From contig JAHBAN010000157.1 of NCBI GenBank assembly GCA_018500075.1, positions 1-13,812 on the forward strand: DNA of 13,812 nucleotides, given 5' to 3'. Source of the DNA: Flavobacteriia bacterium (GTDB lineage Bacteria > Bacteroidota > Bacteroidia > Flavobacteriales > Flavobacteriaceae). Positions 1 through 5,537 of this stretch are shown here, piece after piece (within the stretch, counting starts at the first letter, position 1; each line of letters begins with the position of its first letter). The notes beneath the pieces were generated by a model, which saw only the letters and a list, made by a program, of their open reading frames with translations, was not told the DNA's origin and made no database searches. Both the position numbers and the translations under genes were made by a program.

Positions 1-716
1 CCCGCCGCCGCCACTCCTACCTCTGGCAGGACTGGTGCGTGCAGGCCATGCTCGAGGGCCTCGGCCCCGATGCCTTCATCGGCACCTCCAATGTCCATAT
101 CGCCATGCGCCGCGATATCGAAGCCATCGGCACAAACGCCCACGAGCTGCCCATGGTCTACTCCGCCCTCGCCCGCTCCGACGCCGAGCTGGCCCAAGCC
201 CCCTATGAGGTGCTCTCCGATTGGCACGAAGAGCACGACGGCAACCTGCGCATCATCCTGCCCGACACCTACGGAACCGAAGGCTTCCTTGCGCGCGCCC
301 CCGACTGGCTCGCCGGCTGGACAGGCATCAGGATCGACTCAGGCGATCCGGCCACAGCCGCCGAAGCCGCCATCCGCTGGTGGCAAAGCCGCGGCGAAGA
401 CCCGACCAAAAAACTGGTCATCTTCTCCGATGGTCTGGATGTCGACAAAATCCTCGAACTCCACACCCAGTTTTCCGGCCGCGTCCGCCCCTCCTTCGGC
501 TGGGGCACCCTCATGACAAACGACTTCCGCGGCCTCACAAAAGGCAACGCCCTCGCGCCCTTCTCCATGGTCTGCAAAGCCGTCTCGGCCAACGGCAACC
601 CCACAGTGAAGCTGTCCGACAACCCCCGCAAAGCCATGGGGCCAAAGGCAGAGATCGAACGGTATAAACGGGTGTTCGGGGTCGGCGAGCAGAGTGAGAT
701 GGAGGTTGTGGTTTAG
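1..716 (+). CDS. pncB: Nicotinate phosphoribosyltransferase, C-terminal part (5' end outside window)
   Basis: Joins nicotinate to phosphoribosyl pyrophosphate to give nicotinate mononucleotide in the cytoplasmic NAD salvage (Preiss-Handler) pathway. The reading frame is open from base 3 and enters the window mid-protein at RRRHSYLWQDW, so no start is visible. About 237 of the roughly 430 residues usual for the family are present. Visible family motifs are GTSN, then GTNAHELPMV (the His in this AHE motif corresponds to the regulatory phospho-histidine region of bacterial PncB), RIDSGDP, FSDGLD and SFGWGTLMTNDF. These are phosphoribosyl- and nicotinate-pocket signatures of the family. The protein ends in a short charged tail. 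Its TAG stop (714-716) overlaps the TAA stop of the converging minus-strand gene, so there is no room for a terminator between them. The identification is secure; only the N-terminus is unknown. Confidence 0.96.
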   Translation, partial: RRRHSYLWQDWCVQAMLEGLGPDAFIGTSNVHIAMRRDIEAIGTNAHELPMVYSALARSDAELAQAPYEVLSDWHEEHDGNLRIILPDTYGTEGFLARAPDWLAGWTGIRIDSGDPATAAEAAIRWWQSRGEDPTKKLVIFSDGLDVDKILELHTQFSGRVRPSFGWGTLMTNDFRGLTKGNALAPFSMVCKAVSANGNPTVKLSDNPRKAMGPKAEIERYKRVFGVGEQSEMEVVV

Positions 717-1486
717 TGCCCAGTGAAGTCGAGCCCGAATAGTTCAGACAAGATGGCTTCCACAACATCTCGATAATCCAACAAATCGCGGTCCGATATG
801 TCAACGGTTGCCCGCTCATGGATCAACTTATTTCGGCGATTGTAATAGTGAGCTGCCTTTCTCCAAAGGCTGTCATCAAAGGATGTAAGTTCCTTAACTT
901 TGTCAATAACGTTCCTACGGTCCGCAAAAAGTTCTGCGATCTGCTTGTCTGTAAAGTAACGCTCCTTGTGATTAACAAGATATTCCTTCAATCCAATTTC
1001 AAAGTTACTGTCCAAAAGAATTAGAGCAATACGGTTTTTCGTATCATGCTTGTTTCTGCTGTGAACAATATCAACAACACTCATTGCTTCAACTAAGCCA
1101 CGCGTCCAAGGCTCTTTCGACATCGCCTCTTTGTTCTGATCTATCACTCTTTCAGAATAGGCTTTCTTCCTGCCTCTCGGCATCGGCAAATCGACAACTC
1201 GTTTAAGCACTTCAGGCTTTTCGATCTCAACAACTTCTGCTTCACCTGTTTGATAGGCGACGATCTCATCTCTTCGGTTCTTCAGTCTACGAGACAACTT
1301 CACGTATCGCGTCATTAACGCAACAACCTGCGGTCTAATTTGGGCAAAGGTTGGATGGCTCCAATTCAAACTTCTTTTGTTGGATGTCCAAGGCAACATC
1401 TCTGGCGCGCCCTGCAGCTCAACGATCACACGAGCCATCGACGCATCTGGGTGAGGAACACCAGCTTCTCCGCTATAGAAACCCAC
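713..1486 (-). CDS. C-terminal fragment: transducer remainder plus HEPN-like domain (Rx4H)
   Basis: This frame of 257 residues begins at a GTG inside the ATPase transducer and has no Shine-Dalgarno, so it is unlikely to be translated independently. Residues 1-70 (GFYSGEAGVPHPDAS, then RVIVELQG, MPWTSNKRSLNW and HPTFAQIRP) continue the ATPase module. A linker rich in charged residues follows (about 70-130). The last 120 residues are helical and include RIALILLDSNFEIGLKEYL and, at 217-224, RRNKLIHE. R218 and H223 form the Rx4H motif of HEPN ribonucleases. The remaining DRDLLDYRDVVEAILSEL helix is usual for HEPN C-termini. The HEPN assignment rests on motif and helix pattern only. If right, the effector would be an RNA-cutting toxin gated by the GHKL head. 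The TAA stop (713-715) overlaps the pncB stop. Confidence 0.65.
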   Translation of the reverse strand: MGFYSGEAGVPHPDASMARVIVELQGAPEMLPWTSNKRSLNWSHPTFAQIRPQVVALMTRYVKLSRRLKNRRDEIVAYQTGEAEVVEIEKPEVLKRVVDLPMPRGRKKAYSERVIDQNKEAMSKEPWTRGLVEAMSVVDIVHSRNKHDTKNRIALILLDSNFEIGLKEYLVNHKERYFTDKQIAELFADRRNVIDKVKELTSFDDSLWRKAAHYYNRRNKLIHERATVDISDRDLLDYRDVVEAILSELFGLDFTGH

Positions 1487-2292
1487 CTCATAGCTCTTTT
1501 CATGAGCAACAATGAGTCTCCCGTTGCAATAAAAATAGCGCCGTAGTTTTCTTCTTGCGGATTTCTATCTTGTAGTAAGCCCGCAGAAATCTTCACTGTC
1601 ACTTGGGTTCTGTCATCAGGCATAATTTTGAATGATGAAAACACAGGTAAAAAATCAGGGTGATATGCCCAATTACTATAAGAAATGCTGGATGCTGGGG
1701 TGCCGTTTACTCTTATTGTTACGCCCTGGTTGACGAAGGTTGCATAAGCGGACGATATCGCTTCACGCAGTTTTTCTATGTAGCTCAGATCAAAACCCTG
1801 CCTGAGTTCAGTAACTCGAACCTCGGTTGAATCTTCTGAAATTTCGCTTACCTCTCGGGCCTCGATGTCCCAAGAGTCATCTGCGAGCCAATCGCTTGAT
1901 AAAACTACGTTCAAGGTAGGCCCAGCGCCTTTGCGCGTGCGTATATCAACACGCTCTCCCAGTGCCACACCCGCACGTTTTCCACCTACTCCAAAAATTC
2001 CAATTAGTTCGGCATTGTCCACCGTTCTCGAAGCCCCTGGAGACACAAGAAGCTGAATATCGTCGCGATGCACTCCACCTGCATTATCTTTCACTACGAT
2101 TGTTTGTCTATCAGCAGCTAAAAATAGTTCGACAACTAGTTCTCGTGCGCGACCACCAGAAATCCAATGATCTATTGCATTGTCAATTAGTTCGAAAAGC
2201 GATGTCTCGATGTCGTAGTCAGCGATTATTGAGCGGAAGAGTCTCTTCTGCGGTGTCGCATCTATCAAATAGCTAATAACGGGCAAAAACAC
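1426..2292 (-). CDS. N-terminal fragment: GHKL (HSP90/MORC-like) ATPase domain
   Basis: As written this frame gives 288 residues. The Bergerat ATP-binding fold is complete. It shows an N-box ELIDNAIDH (E34, N38), a G1 box KDNAGGV (D69, G72-G73) and a G2 glycine lid GIFGVGGKRAGVALG (98-112). The opening LIDATPQKRLFRSI is a conserved lead-in of MORC-like prokaryotic ATPases. A transducer-like beta region follows to about residue 253. After I253-F254 (1531-1536) the sequence loses family character and runs to a stop at 1426, as expected after a frameshift. Such ATPases dimerise on ATP binding and usually drive a fused or partner effector. Standing alone, this fragment would lack the conserved Lys-bearing second half of the transducer and the C-terminal effector. 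The GTG start has GGAG only two bases upstream, so initiation could lie elsewhere. Confidence 0.75.
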   Translation of the reverse strand: MFLPVISYLIDATPQKRLFRSIIADYDIETSLFELIDNAIDHWISGGRARELVVELFLAADRQTIVVKDNAGGVHRDDIQLLVSPGASRTVDNAELIGIFGVGGKRAGVALGERVDIRTRKGAGPTLNVVLSSDWLADDSWDIEAREVSEISEDSTEVRVTELRQGFDLSYIEKLREAISSAYATFVNQGVTIRVNGTPASSISYSNWAYHPDFLPVFSSFKIMPDDRTQVTVKISAGLLQDRNPQEENYGAIFIATGDSLLLMKRAMRWVSIAEKLVFLTQMRRWLV

Positions 2293-2349
2293 ATCTCCAA
2301 GTTGTCCTGATAGAAGCTGGAAATCAAAACCAACGCAACCAACTTTTAA

Positions 2350-2775
2350 TCACTCCTCCCCCGTCACCTTCCCGCGCATCGCTTTCACATCGCCGCGCAC
2401 TTTCTTCGCCTTGAGCCGCCGTTTCTGGCTCCCGTAAGTCGGCTTCGTCGCGATGCGGCGTTTCGGCTTTACCAGAGCCGCCCGCACAAGCGCGATCAGC
2501 CGCTCCCGTGCGATCTCGCGGTTCCTTGCCTGCGAGCGGGTGTCTTCCACCTGAAGCACAATCGCGCCGTCCTTGGTCCAGCGCCGGCCCGCGAGCTTGC
2601 GCAGCCGCGTCTTCACGGGCGCGGGCAGGTGCGGCGAGCGCTCCGCCTCAAAGCGCAGCTCAACAGCCGTGGAAACTTTATTTACATTTTGCCCGCCAGG
2701 CCCGCTGGAGCGCACAAAATTTTCAAAAATTTCCCAATCCGCGATCTGGATCTCATCTGAAATGGTTAACGGCAT
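2350..2775 (-). CDS. arfB: Alternative ribosome-rescue factor / peptidyl-tRNA hydrolase ArfB (YaeJ)
   Basis: Releases nascent chains from ribosomes stalled at mRNA 3' ends by entering the empty mRNA channel with its basic tail and hydrolysing peptidyl-tRNA. The protein is 141 residues, matching the family (140 in E. coli). It has the catalytic GGQ inside SSGPGGQNVNKVSTAVELRF (around residues 24-43), the conserved EDTRSQARNREIARERL helix, and a strongly basic C-terminal tail (KPKRRIATKPTYGSQKRRLK and onward) that family members use to sense the channel. The short length and tail separate it from RF1/RF2. I chose the ATG giving MPLTISDEIQI because the family begins there; a GTG seven codons upstream is possible. 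The Shine-Dalgarno is weak (GAAGAG). The gene lies downstream of a structured leader with a terminator (2857-3040), so expression may be controlled by attenuation. Confidence 0.94.
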   Translation of the reverse strand: MPLTISDEIQIADWEIFENFVRSSGPGGQNVNKVSTAVELRFEAERSPHLPAPVKTRLRKLAGRRWTKDGAIVLQVEDTRSQARNREIARERLIALVRAALVKPKRRIATKPTYGSQKRRLKAKKVRGDVKAMRGKVTGEE

Positions 2776-2790
2776 TTTTCTCTTCAGGCG

Positions 2791-2823
2791 GTGCACGCAT
2801 TGTGCACGGGGTGTGCACGCTTT
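2791..2823. repeat. Three GTGCACG direct repeats at exact 11-bp period
   Basis: GTGCACG begins at 2791, 2802 and 2813, so three copies follow one another with an 11-bp period, about one helical turn. The core GTGCAC is itself palindromic. The array sits 16 to 48 bases upstream of the arfB ATG and downstream of the terminator hairpin, the place expected for an operator. No matching regulator is recognised. A C7 run (2827-2833) follows immediately. Confidence 0.6.
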
Positions 2824-2856
2824 TCACCCCCCCTGTTTTCACATTTGAGTCGAAAG

Positions 2857-2890
2857 GTAAAAGGGCCGCTCGATCCTGTCGAACGGCCCC
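2857..2890 (-). terminator. Rho-independent terminator/attenuator upstream of arfB
   Basis: On the minus strand GGGCCG (2889-2884) pairs with CGGCCC (2868-2863), extended inside by TCGA/TCGA around a five-base loop with one mismatch. TTTTACCTTT follows immediately. It ends transcripts coming from the yhhQ side and/or the leader RNA, 80-odd bases before arfB starts. arfB expression then needs read-through or a promoter in 2776-2860. Read on the plus strand the hairpin lacks a T run. Confidence 0.7.
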
Positions 2891-2956
2891 CGAGATTTTA
2901 GGAGGTGGGCTGGTTAGGGCGCACCAATCCGTGGTTTTTCGAAACTAGGGGCTGCC

Positions 2957-3013
2957 CTAAATCCGCGTCTCCCGAACTGTCCCAAGACCATTCTCCGGTT
3001 TCCCATTAGACAC
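2957..3013 (-). CDS. Possible 18-residue leader peptide
   Basis: GTG-start mini-ORF reading VSNGKPENGLGTVRETRI then TAG. It is preceded by GAAAGGAGGTG, eleven bases fully complementary to the standard 16S rRNA 3' tail, seven bases before the GTG. This is the strongest ribosome-binding site in the window. Its stop codon lies inside the 5' arm of the TTAGGGC helix and its Shine-Dalgarno is the 5' arm of the AGGAGGTG helix, so translation and RNA folding would exclude each other. It is followed 70 bases later by the terminator upstream of arfB. It is too short to judge by homology, and chance occurrence is possible. Confidence 0.4.
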   Translation of the reverse strand: MSNGKPENGLGTVRETRI

Positions 3014-3073
3014 TAGAGCACCTCCTTTCAGCTGTTGTAAGATAGCTTCAGACTGGCACAGAGAGCGCATATG

Positions 3074-3706
3074 TCAAACAAAATGTTGTGTATTTTTTGT
3101 AACGCGCCCCACGATGATGCGGAAGGGGATCAGAGCCAGCAGCGCCAGAGAGAGCTTGACGCCCCAGTCGGCCACAGCCAGCGAGACCCAGAGAGGCACA
3201 GCTGGCCCGACGCCCAGAAGCGGCAGGATCTCGCCCGCCCAAGCCACATCATTTGACGGTTCGATAAAGCTGAGTGCGCCCGAGAAAGCCACTGTAAAGA
3301 AAATTGCGCTGTCCAGGCTTGCGCCCAAAAACGTCGAAACCAGCGGCGCGCGCCACCATTTCCCGCCTCTTAACGCATCAAACGCCGCCACATCCAGAAG
3401 CTGCGCCAGCAAGAAGGCCGTGCCCGATCCGATGGCAATCCGCAGTGTCACAAGCGGGCCGAATTCGCCGATGATCTGGGTGCCAACCAGCGAACAGAGA
3501 ACCCCGAAAACAAACCCGATAACAACAACTTGCCGCGCCGCCTTGGGGCCGTAAACGCGATTCATAATATCCGTCACAAGAAAGGCCAGCGGGTAGGTAA
3601 ACGCCCCCCACGTCAGCCATTGGCCAAAGAGAAACTGGACTAAAATATTGGAGGCAACCACAATGGCCGCCATGGCGAGAACGCCAGGAAGATAGGTGCG
3701 TGTCAT
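3074..3706 (-). CDS. Queuosine precursor transporter, YhhQ family
   Basis: Integral inner-membrane protein of the YhhQ/COG1738 (Vut_1) family, whose members import queuosine precursors (preQ0/preQ1) for tRNA modification. The sequence is about 210 residues with roughly six hydrophobic segments. It carries the family signature YPLAFLVTDIMNRVYGPKAARQVV after the second segment, and the conserved polar stretch SGTAFLLAQLLDVAAFDALR ahead of KWWRAPLVSTFLGASLDSAIFF. I chose the ATG giving MTRTYLPG because GGAA lies six bases upstream. An ATG two codons earlier and a GTG six codons earlier are also in frame. It is the last gene of the minus-strand cluster, 77 bp after the phytase-like gene. The substrate is inferred from the family. 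Confidence 0.9.
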   Translation of the reverse strand: MTRTYLPGVLAMAAIVVASNILVQFLFGQWLTWGAFTYPLAFLVTDIMNRVYGPKAARQVVVIGFVFGVLCSLVGTQIIGEFGPLVTLRIAIGSGTAFLLAQLLDVAAFDALRGGKWWRAPLVSTFLGASLDSAIFFTVAFSGALSFIEPSNDVAWAGEILPLLGVGPAVPLWVSLAVADWGVKLSLALLALIPFRIIVGRVTKNTQHFV

Positions 3707-3783
3707 GTGCATTTCCGTTTTCACAAGGTTGCGGAGACTTGGCCTGACCCATTCAGACGCGCCCTCCTACCGCCTCAAACCCC

Positions 3784-4650
3784 TTATTTCAAGGGCTTTT
3801 TTATACGGTAGCGCACAAGCTCTCTGGCCTGAACAGGCAGGAAATTATCGTCACTGATCATCTCGATATAAGGCCCGCCCTGCCCCTCAACCACGGCAAT
3901 GCCTTCAAGGTTTCCATGCCGGAAAAACCTTGTTTTCAAGAGTGTTTCCTCGCCCAGCGGCACGCCGTCCCGCCAGTCAAACCGCCTGATCCGCGTGCGA
4001 AATCCGCCAAGAAAATAGTCACGCTCCAAGAGATAGAGCCGCCCGTCCGGCCCGAAGTCCGCCCCCACAGGAAGGAAGGCCCCCCGCCTTGAAACACTGG
4101 TCTTTGTCCATGCTTTTCCATCAAAAACAAACACAGGAAAGGGCCGCCGGCTCGCCCCGGAGCGCTCGGCAATGGCCACAAGCTCTCCCGCCCGGCTCAG
4201 CGCCAGCGCCTCAAGGCCCGCATTGCGCCCAAGCCGCTCAAACCCCTCTGCCACAGGCAGCACAGCCACAATCGCACCCGTCGCGCCATCATAAATATCA
4301 ACCCGATGCCGCCCCTCAAAAGAGATCGCAAACCGCCCGTCTGCGAGCGCAACAAGCCCTTCAGAATCATTGGCGTGGCGGCCAAGCGGCGCTCCGTTAA
4401 CGTCTTGTAAAGCAACAGAGGTTATCTTTCCTCCAGACAGCTCGTAAAGCCGCCCACGGTCTGTCAGAAGGTGCCGTCTCCCCCCGGCAATTTCATAGCC
4501 CGACAGCCCGCCAAAGTTGGCGTCGCCTATCGGCCCGAGCACAGGAGCCGCGCTGACAAACGCAACACCCGCCGAATGCCCCGACTGCCAATACCACCCG
4601 CAGAGCGCGGTTATCATCGCGCCTAGCGCGACTGCAAAACGCCGACGCAT
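3784..4650 (-). CDS. Esterase-like/phytase-like periplasmic beta-propeller protein
   Basis: A 288-residue protein with an N-terminal signal (MRRRF followed by a hydrophobic stretch to about residue 25), so it is probably exported. The body fits the 'esterase-like activity of phytase' family (PF13449). Supporting features are FGGLSGYEI near the start, then NDSEGLVALADGRFAISFE, GLEALALSRAGELVAIAE, GADFGPDGRLYLLERDY and NLEGIAVVE, repeated blades with acidic residues before a hydrophobic strand. The true substrate in this family is not settled, so no reaction is assigned. No Shine-Dalgarno is visible before the ATG. It starts 12 bp after the mepA stop as written, and would overlap mepA by 28 bp if the mepA C run were one base shorter, which would suggest translational coupling. 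Confidence 0.82.
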   Translation of the reverse strand: MRRRFAVALGAMITALCGWYWQSGHSAGVAFVSAAPVLGPIGDANFGGLSGYEIAGGRRHLLTDRGRLYELSGGKITSVALQDVNGAPLGRHANDSEGLVALADGRFAISFEGRHRVDIYDGATGAIVAVLPVAEGFERLGRNAGLEALALSRAGELVAIAERSGASRRPFPVFVFDGKAWTKTSVSRRGAFLPVGADFGPDGRLYLLERDYFLGGFRTRIRRFDWRDGVPLGEETLLKTRFFRHGNLEGIAVVEGQGGPYIEMISDDNFLPVQARELVRYRIKKPLK

Positions 4651-4662
4651 TGATTGGGTAAA

Positions 4663-5535
4663 TCAGCCAGAGTGTAGTCGCGCCGCGGCTTTGCCGGCTT
4701 GGCGTTCGGGTCGGGGGGGGGGCGGATTGAGGATATTATCAACCCAGGTCTGCGCATCCTGACAGCCGTCTCCGACAGGCGGCGCAGCTTGGTCCACACA
4801 GCCGCGCATCCCCTTTGGGCAGCTCAGCCGGACATGAAAATGATAGTGATGCCCCCACCAGGGCCGCACCTTGCGCAGCCAGCTTCTATCGCCCTTCTCC
4901 TCCTTACACATCCGCAGCTTTGCACCGGGGAACACGAAAATCCGCGCAACACGCGGGTCTTTCGCCGCGGCTTTCATGATCTCCATGTGCTGTTCTGTGT
5001 AATTCTCATTGGTGTAGGCGCCCCCCGCGCGGCGCAACGAAACCGACGACAGGCTCTCTCGCGCGCTCGCACTCAGATCAAGCCGCTTCGGCGCCAGCAT
5101 CCAGATATCGGCGTCTAGCCCGGTCTGGTGGCTGCGGTGCCCCGAGAGCATCGGACCGCCGCGCGGCTGGCTCATATCGCCCACATACAGCCCCGCCCAG
5201 CCCGGCTGGCGCGCAGCAAAGCGCGAGAGCGTCTGAACAAAGTCGATAAGCTCCGGATGCCCCCAGTTGCGGTTGCGCGACAGCCGCATCGCCTGCCATG
5301 TCGGCCCTGTCTCGGCAAGCGCGACACCGCCGGCCAGACAGCCTTTGGCATAGCTTCCATAGGGCACGGCCGCCTGCTGCGAGCCGTCCTCTGCGGCCCC
5401 GAAGAGTTGTTTTGCCGGCTTGCCGCTCAGGCTCGCCGGGATCACAGAGGCGCTTTTTGTGCTCACGGTCTCAGACGGCCCACCGCCACAGCCCGCCAAA
5501 AAAGCCAATACACACACACCCATAAACTGTTTCAC
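4663..5535 (-). CDS. mepA: Penicillin-insensitive murein endopeptidase, lipoprotein (MepA-like)
   Basis: Zinc metallopeptidase of family M74 that cleaves D-Ala-mDAP cross-links in peptidoglycan. The GTG start has AGGAG six bases upstream and lies 2 bp after the MFS stop. The N-terminus has a lipobox LAGC (Cys16), so it is probably membrane-anchored in the periplasm. Metal ligands are visible: SHQTGLDADIWM (H136, D143) and GHHYHFHVR (H234, with H229/H230/H232). The core also has WGHPELIDF and the motif RVARIFVFPGAKLRMC. Length as written is 290 residues. The C-terminus contains PPPP coded by a run of ten C (plus-strand G run 4713-4722). In the given frame it ends in RPERQAGKAAARLHSG. With one C fewer the tail becomes DPNAKPAKPRRDYTLADLP followed by 10 residues, ending at 4623, which reads more like a real MepA tail. 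The C-terminus is therefore suspect. Confidence 0.93.
   Translation of the reverse strand: MKQFMGVCVLAFLAGCGGGPSETVSTKSASVIPASLSGKPAKQLFGAAEDGSQQAAVPYGSYAKGCLAGGVALAETGPTWQAMRLSRNRNWGHPELIDFVQTLSRFAARQPGWAGLYVGDMSQPRGGPMLSGHRSHQTGLDADIWMLAPKRLDLSASARESLSSVSLRRAGGAYTNENYTEQHMEIMKAAAKDPRVARIFVFPGAKLRMCKEEKGDRSWLRKVRPWWGHHYHFHVRLSCPKGMRGCVDQAAPPVGDGCQDAQTWVDNILNPPPPRPERQAGKAAARLHSG
4713..4722. repeat. Homopolymer of ten G (C10 in the mepA coding strand)
   Basis: The longest single-base run in the window, inside the last 60 bases of mepA. A run of this length is a slippage site. Changing it by one base swaps the C-terminal 16 residues of MepA for a 29-residue tail that overlaps the next gene. 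It could be a sequencing error, an assembly artefact or a real phase-variable tract. Confidence 0.9.
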
Positions 5536-5537
5536 CG

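Larger units (their letters stand above)
713..2292 (-). pseudogene. Frameshifted MORC-like GHKL ATPase with C-terminal HEPN-like domain
   Basis: Two overlapping minus-strand reading frames read as one protein of about 525 residues broken by a -1 shift. The first frame carries a complete GHKL ATPase head. The second starts in mid-domain and ends with a HEPN-like module. Around the T run at 1531-1535 (minus strand ATTTTTATTG) the second frame, followed upstream past its GTG, reads FYCNGRLIVAHEKSYEVGF. This joins smoothly to NYGAI of the first frame if one T is added. The gene is clearly poorer in GC than pncB and arfB on either side, which suggests acquisition by transfer. Proteins of this build (GHKL ATPase plus RNase-like module) are typical of defence loci, but that role is inferred. 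As written the product is truncated; an indel in a short homopolymer could be mutation or sequencing error. The GTG at 2292 is the only plausible start close to a GGAG, but the frame stays open upstream to a TGA overlapping the end of arfB, so the N-terminus is uncertain. Confidence 0.8.
2857..3040 (-). ncRNA. Structured leader or small RNA upstream of arfB (unrecognised family)
   Basis: The stretch between yhhQ and arfB contains nested complementary segments. AGGAGGTG (3026-3019 read on the minus strand) pairs with CACCTCCT (2907-2900). Inside it TTAGGGC (2960-2954) pairs with GCCCTAA (2920-2914), and inside that ACCA/TGGT makes a five-base loop (about 2922-2934). The terminator hairpin at 2863-2889 follows. 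A TTGACA (-35-like) lies at 3077-3072, overlapping the yhhQ stop, but no good -10 is seen 17 bases on. TATCTT at 3044-3039 is too far away to pair with it. I match this to no RNA family I know. It could be an arfB attenuator or an independent small RNA of about 170-180 bases. The exact 5' end is unknown. Confidence 0.45.

Noticed and set aside
818..1024. Plus-strand open frame of 68 codons in the AT-rich island
   Set aside because: Antisense to the HEPN-like coding frame, with no ribosome-binding site or recognisable features.
2756..2800. Upstream ORF starting ATG at 2800 and overlapping the arfB start (15 codons)
   Set aside because: No Shine-Dalgarno and nothing distinctive in the sequence; an out-of-frame ATG in high-GC DNA is common.
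3019..3032. CACCTCCTTTC on the plus strand resembling the 3' end of 16S rRNA
   Set aside because: Only the tail matches; the bases around it are not ribosomal. It is simply the complement of a very strong Shine-Dalgarno.
3781..3802. Hairpin CCCTT-ATTTC-AAGGG followed by six T on the plus strand, at the phytase-like gene's stop
   Set aside because: It points rightward, where no plus-strand gene ends; on the minus strand it lacks a T run. The stem is only five pairs.
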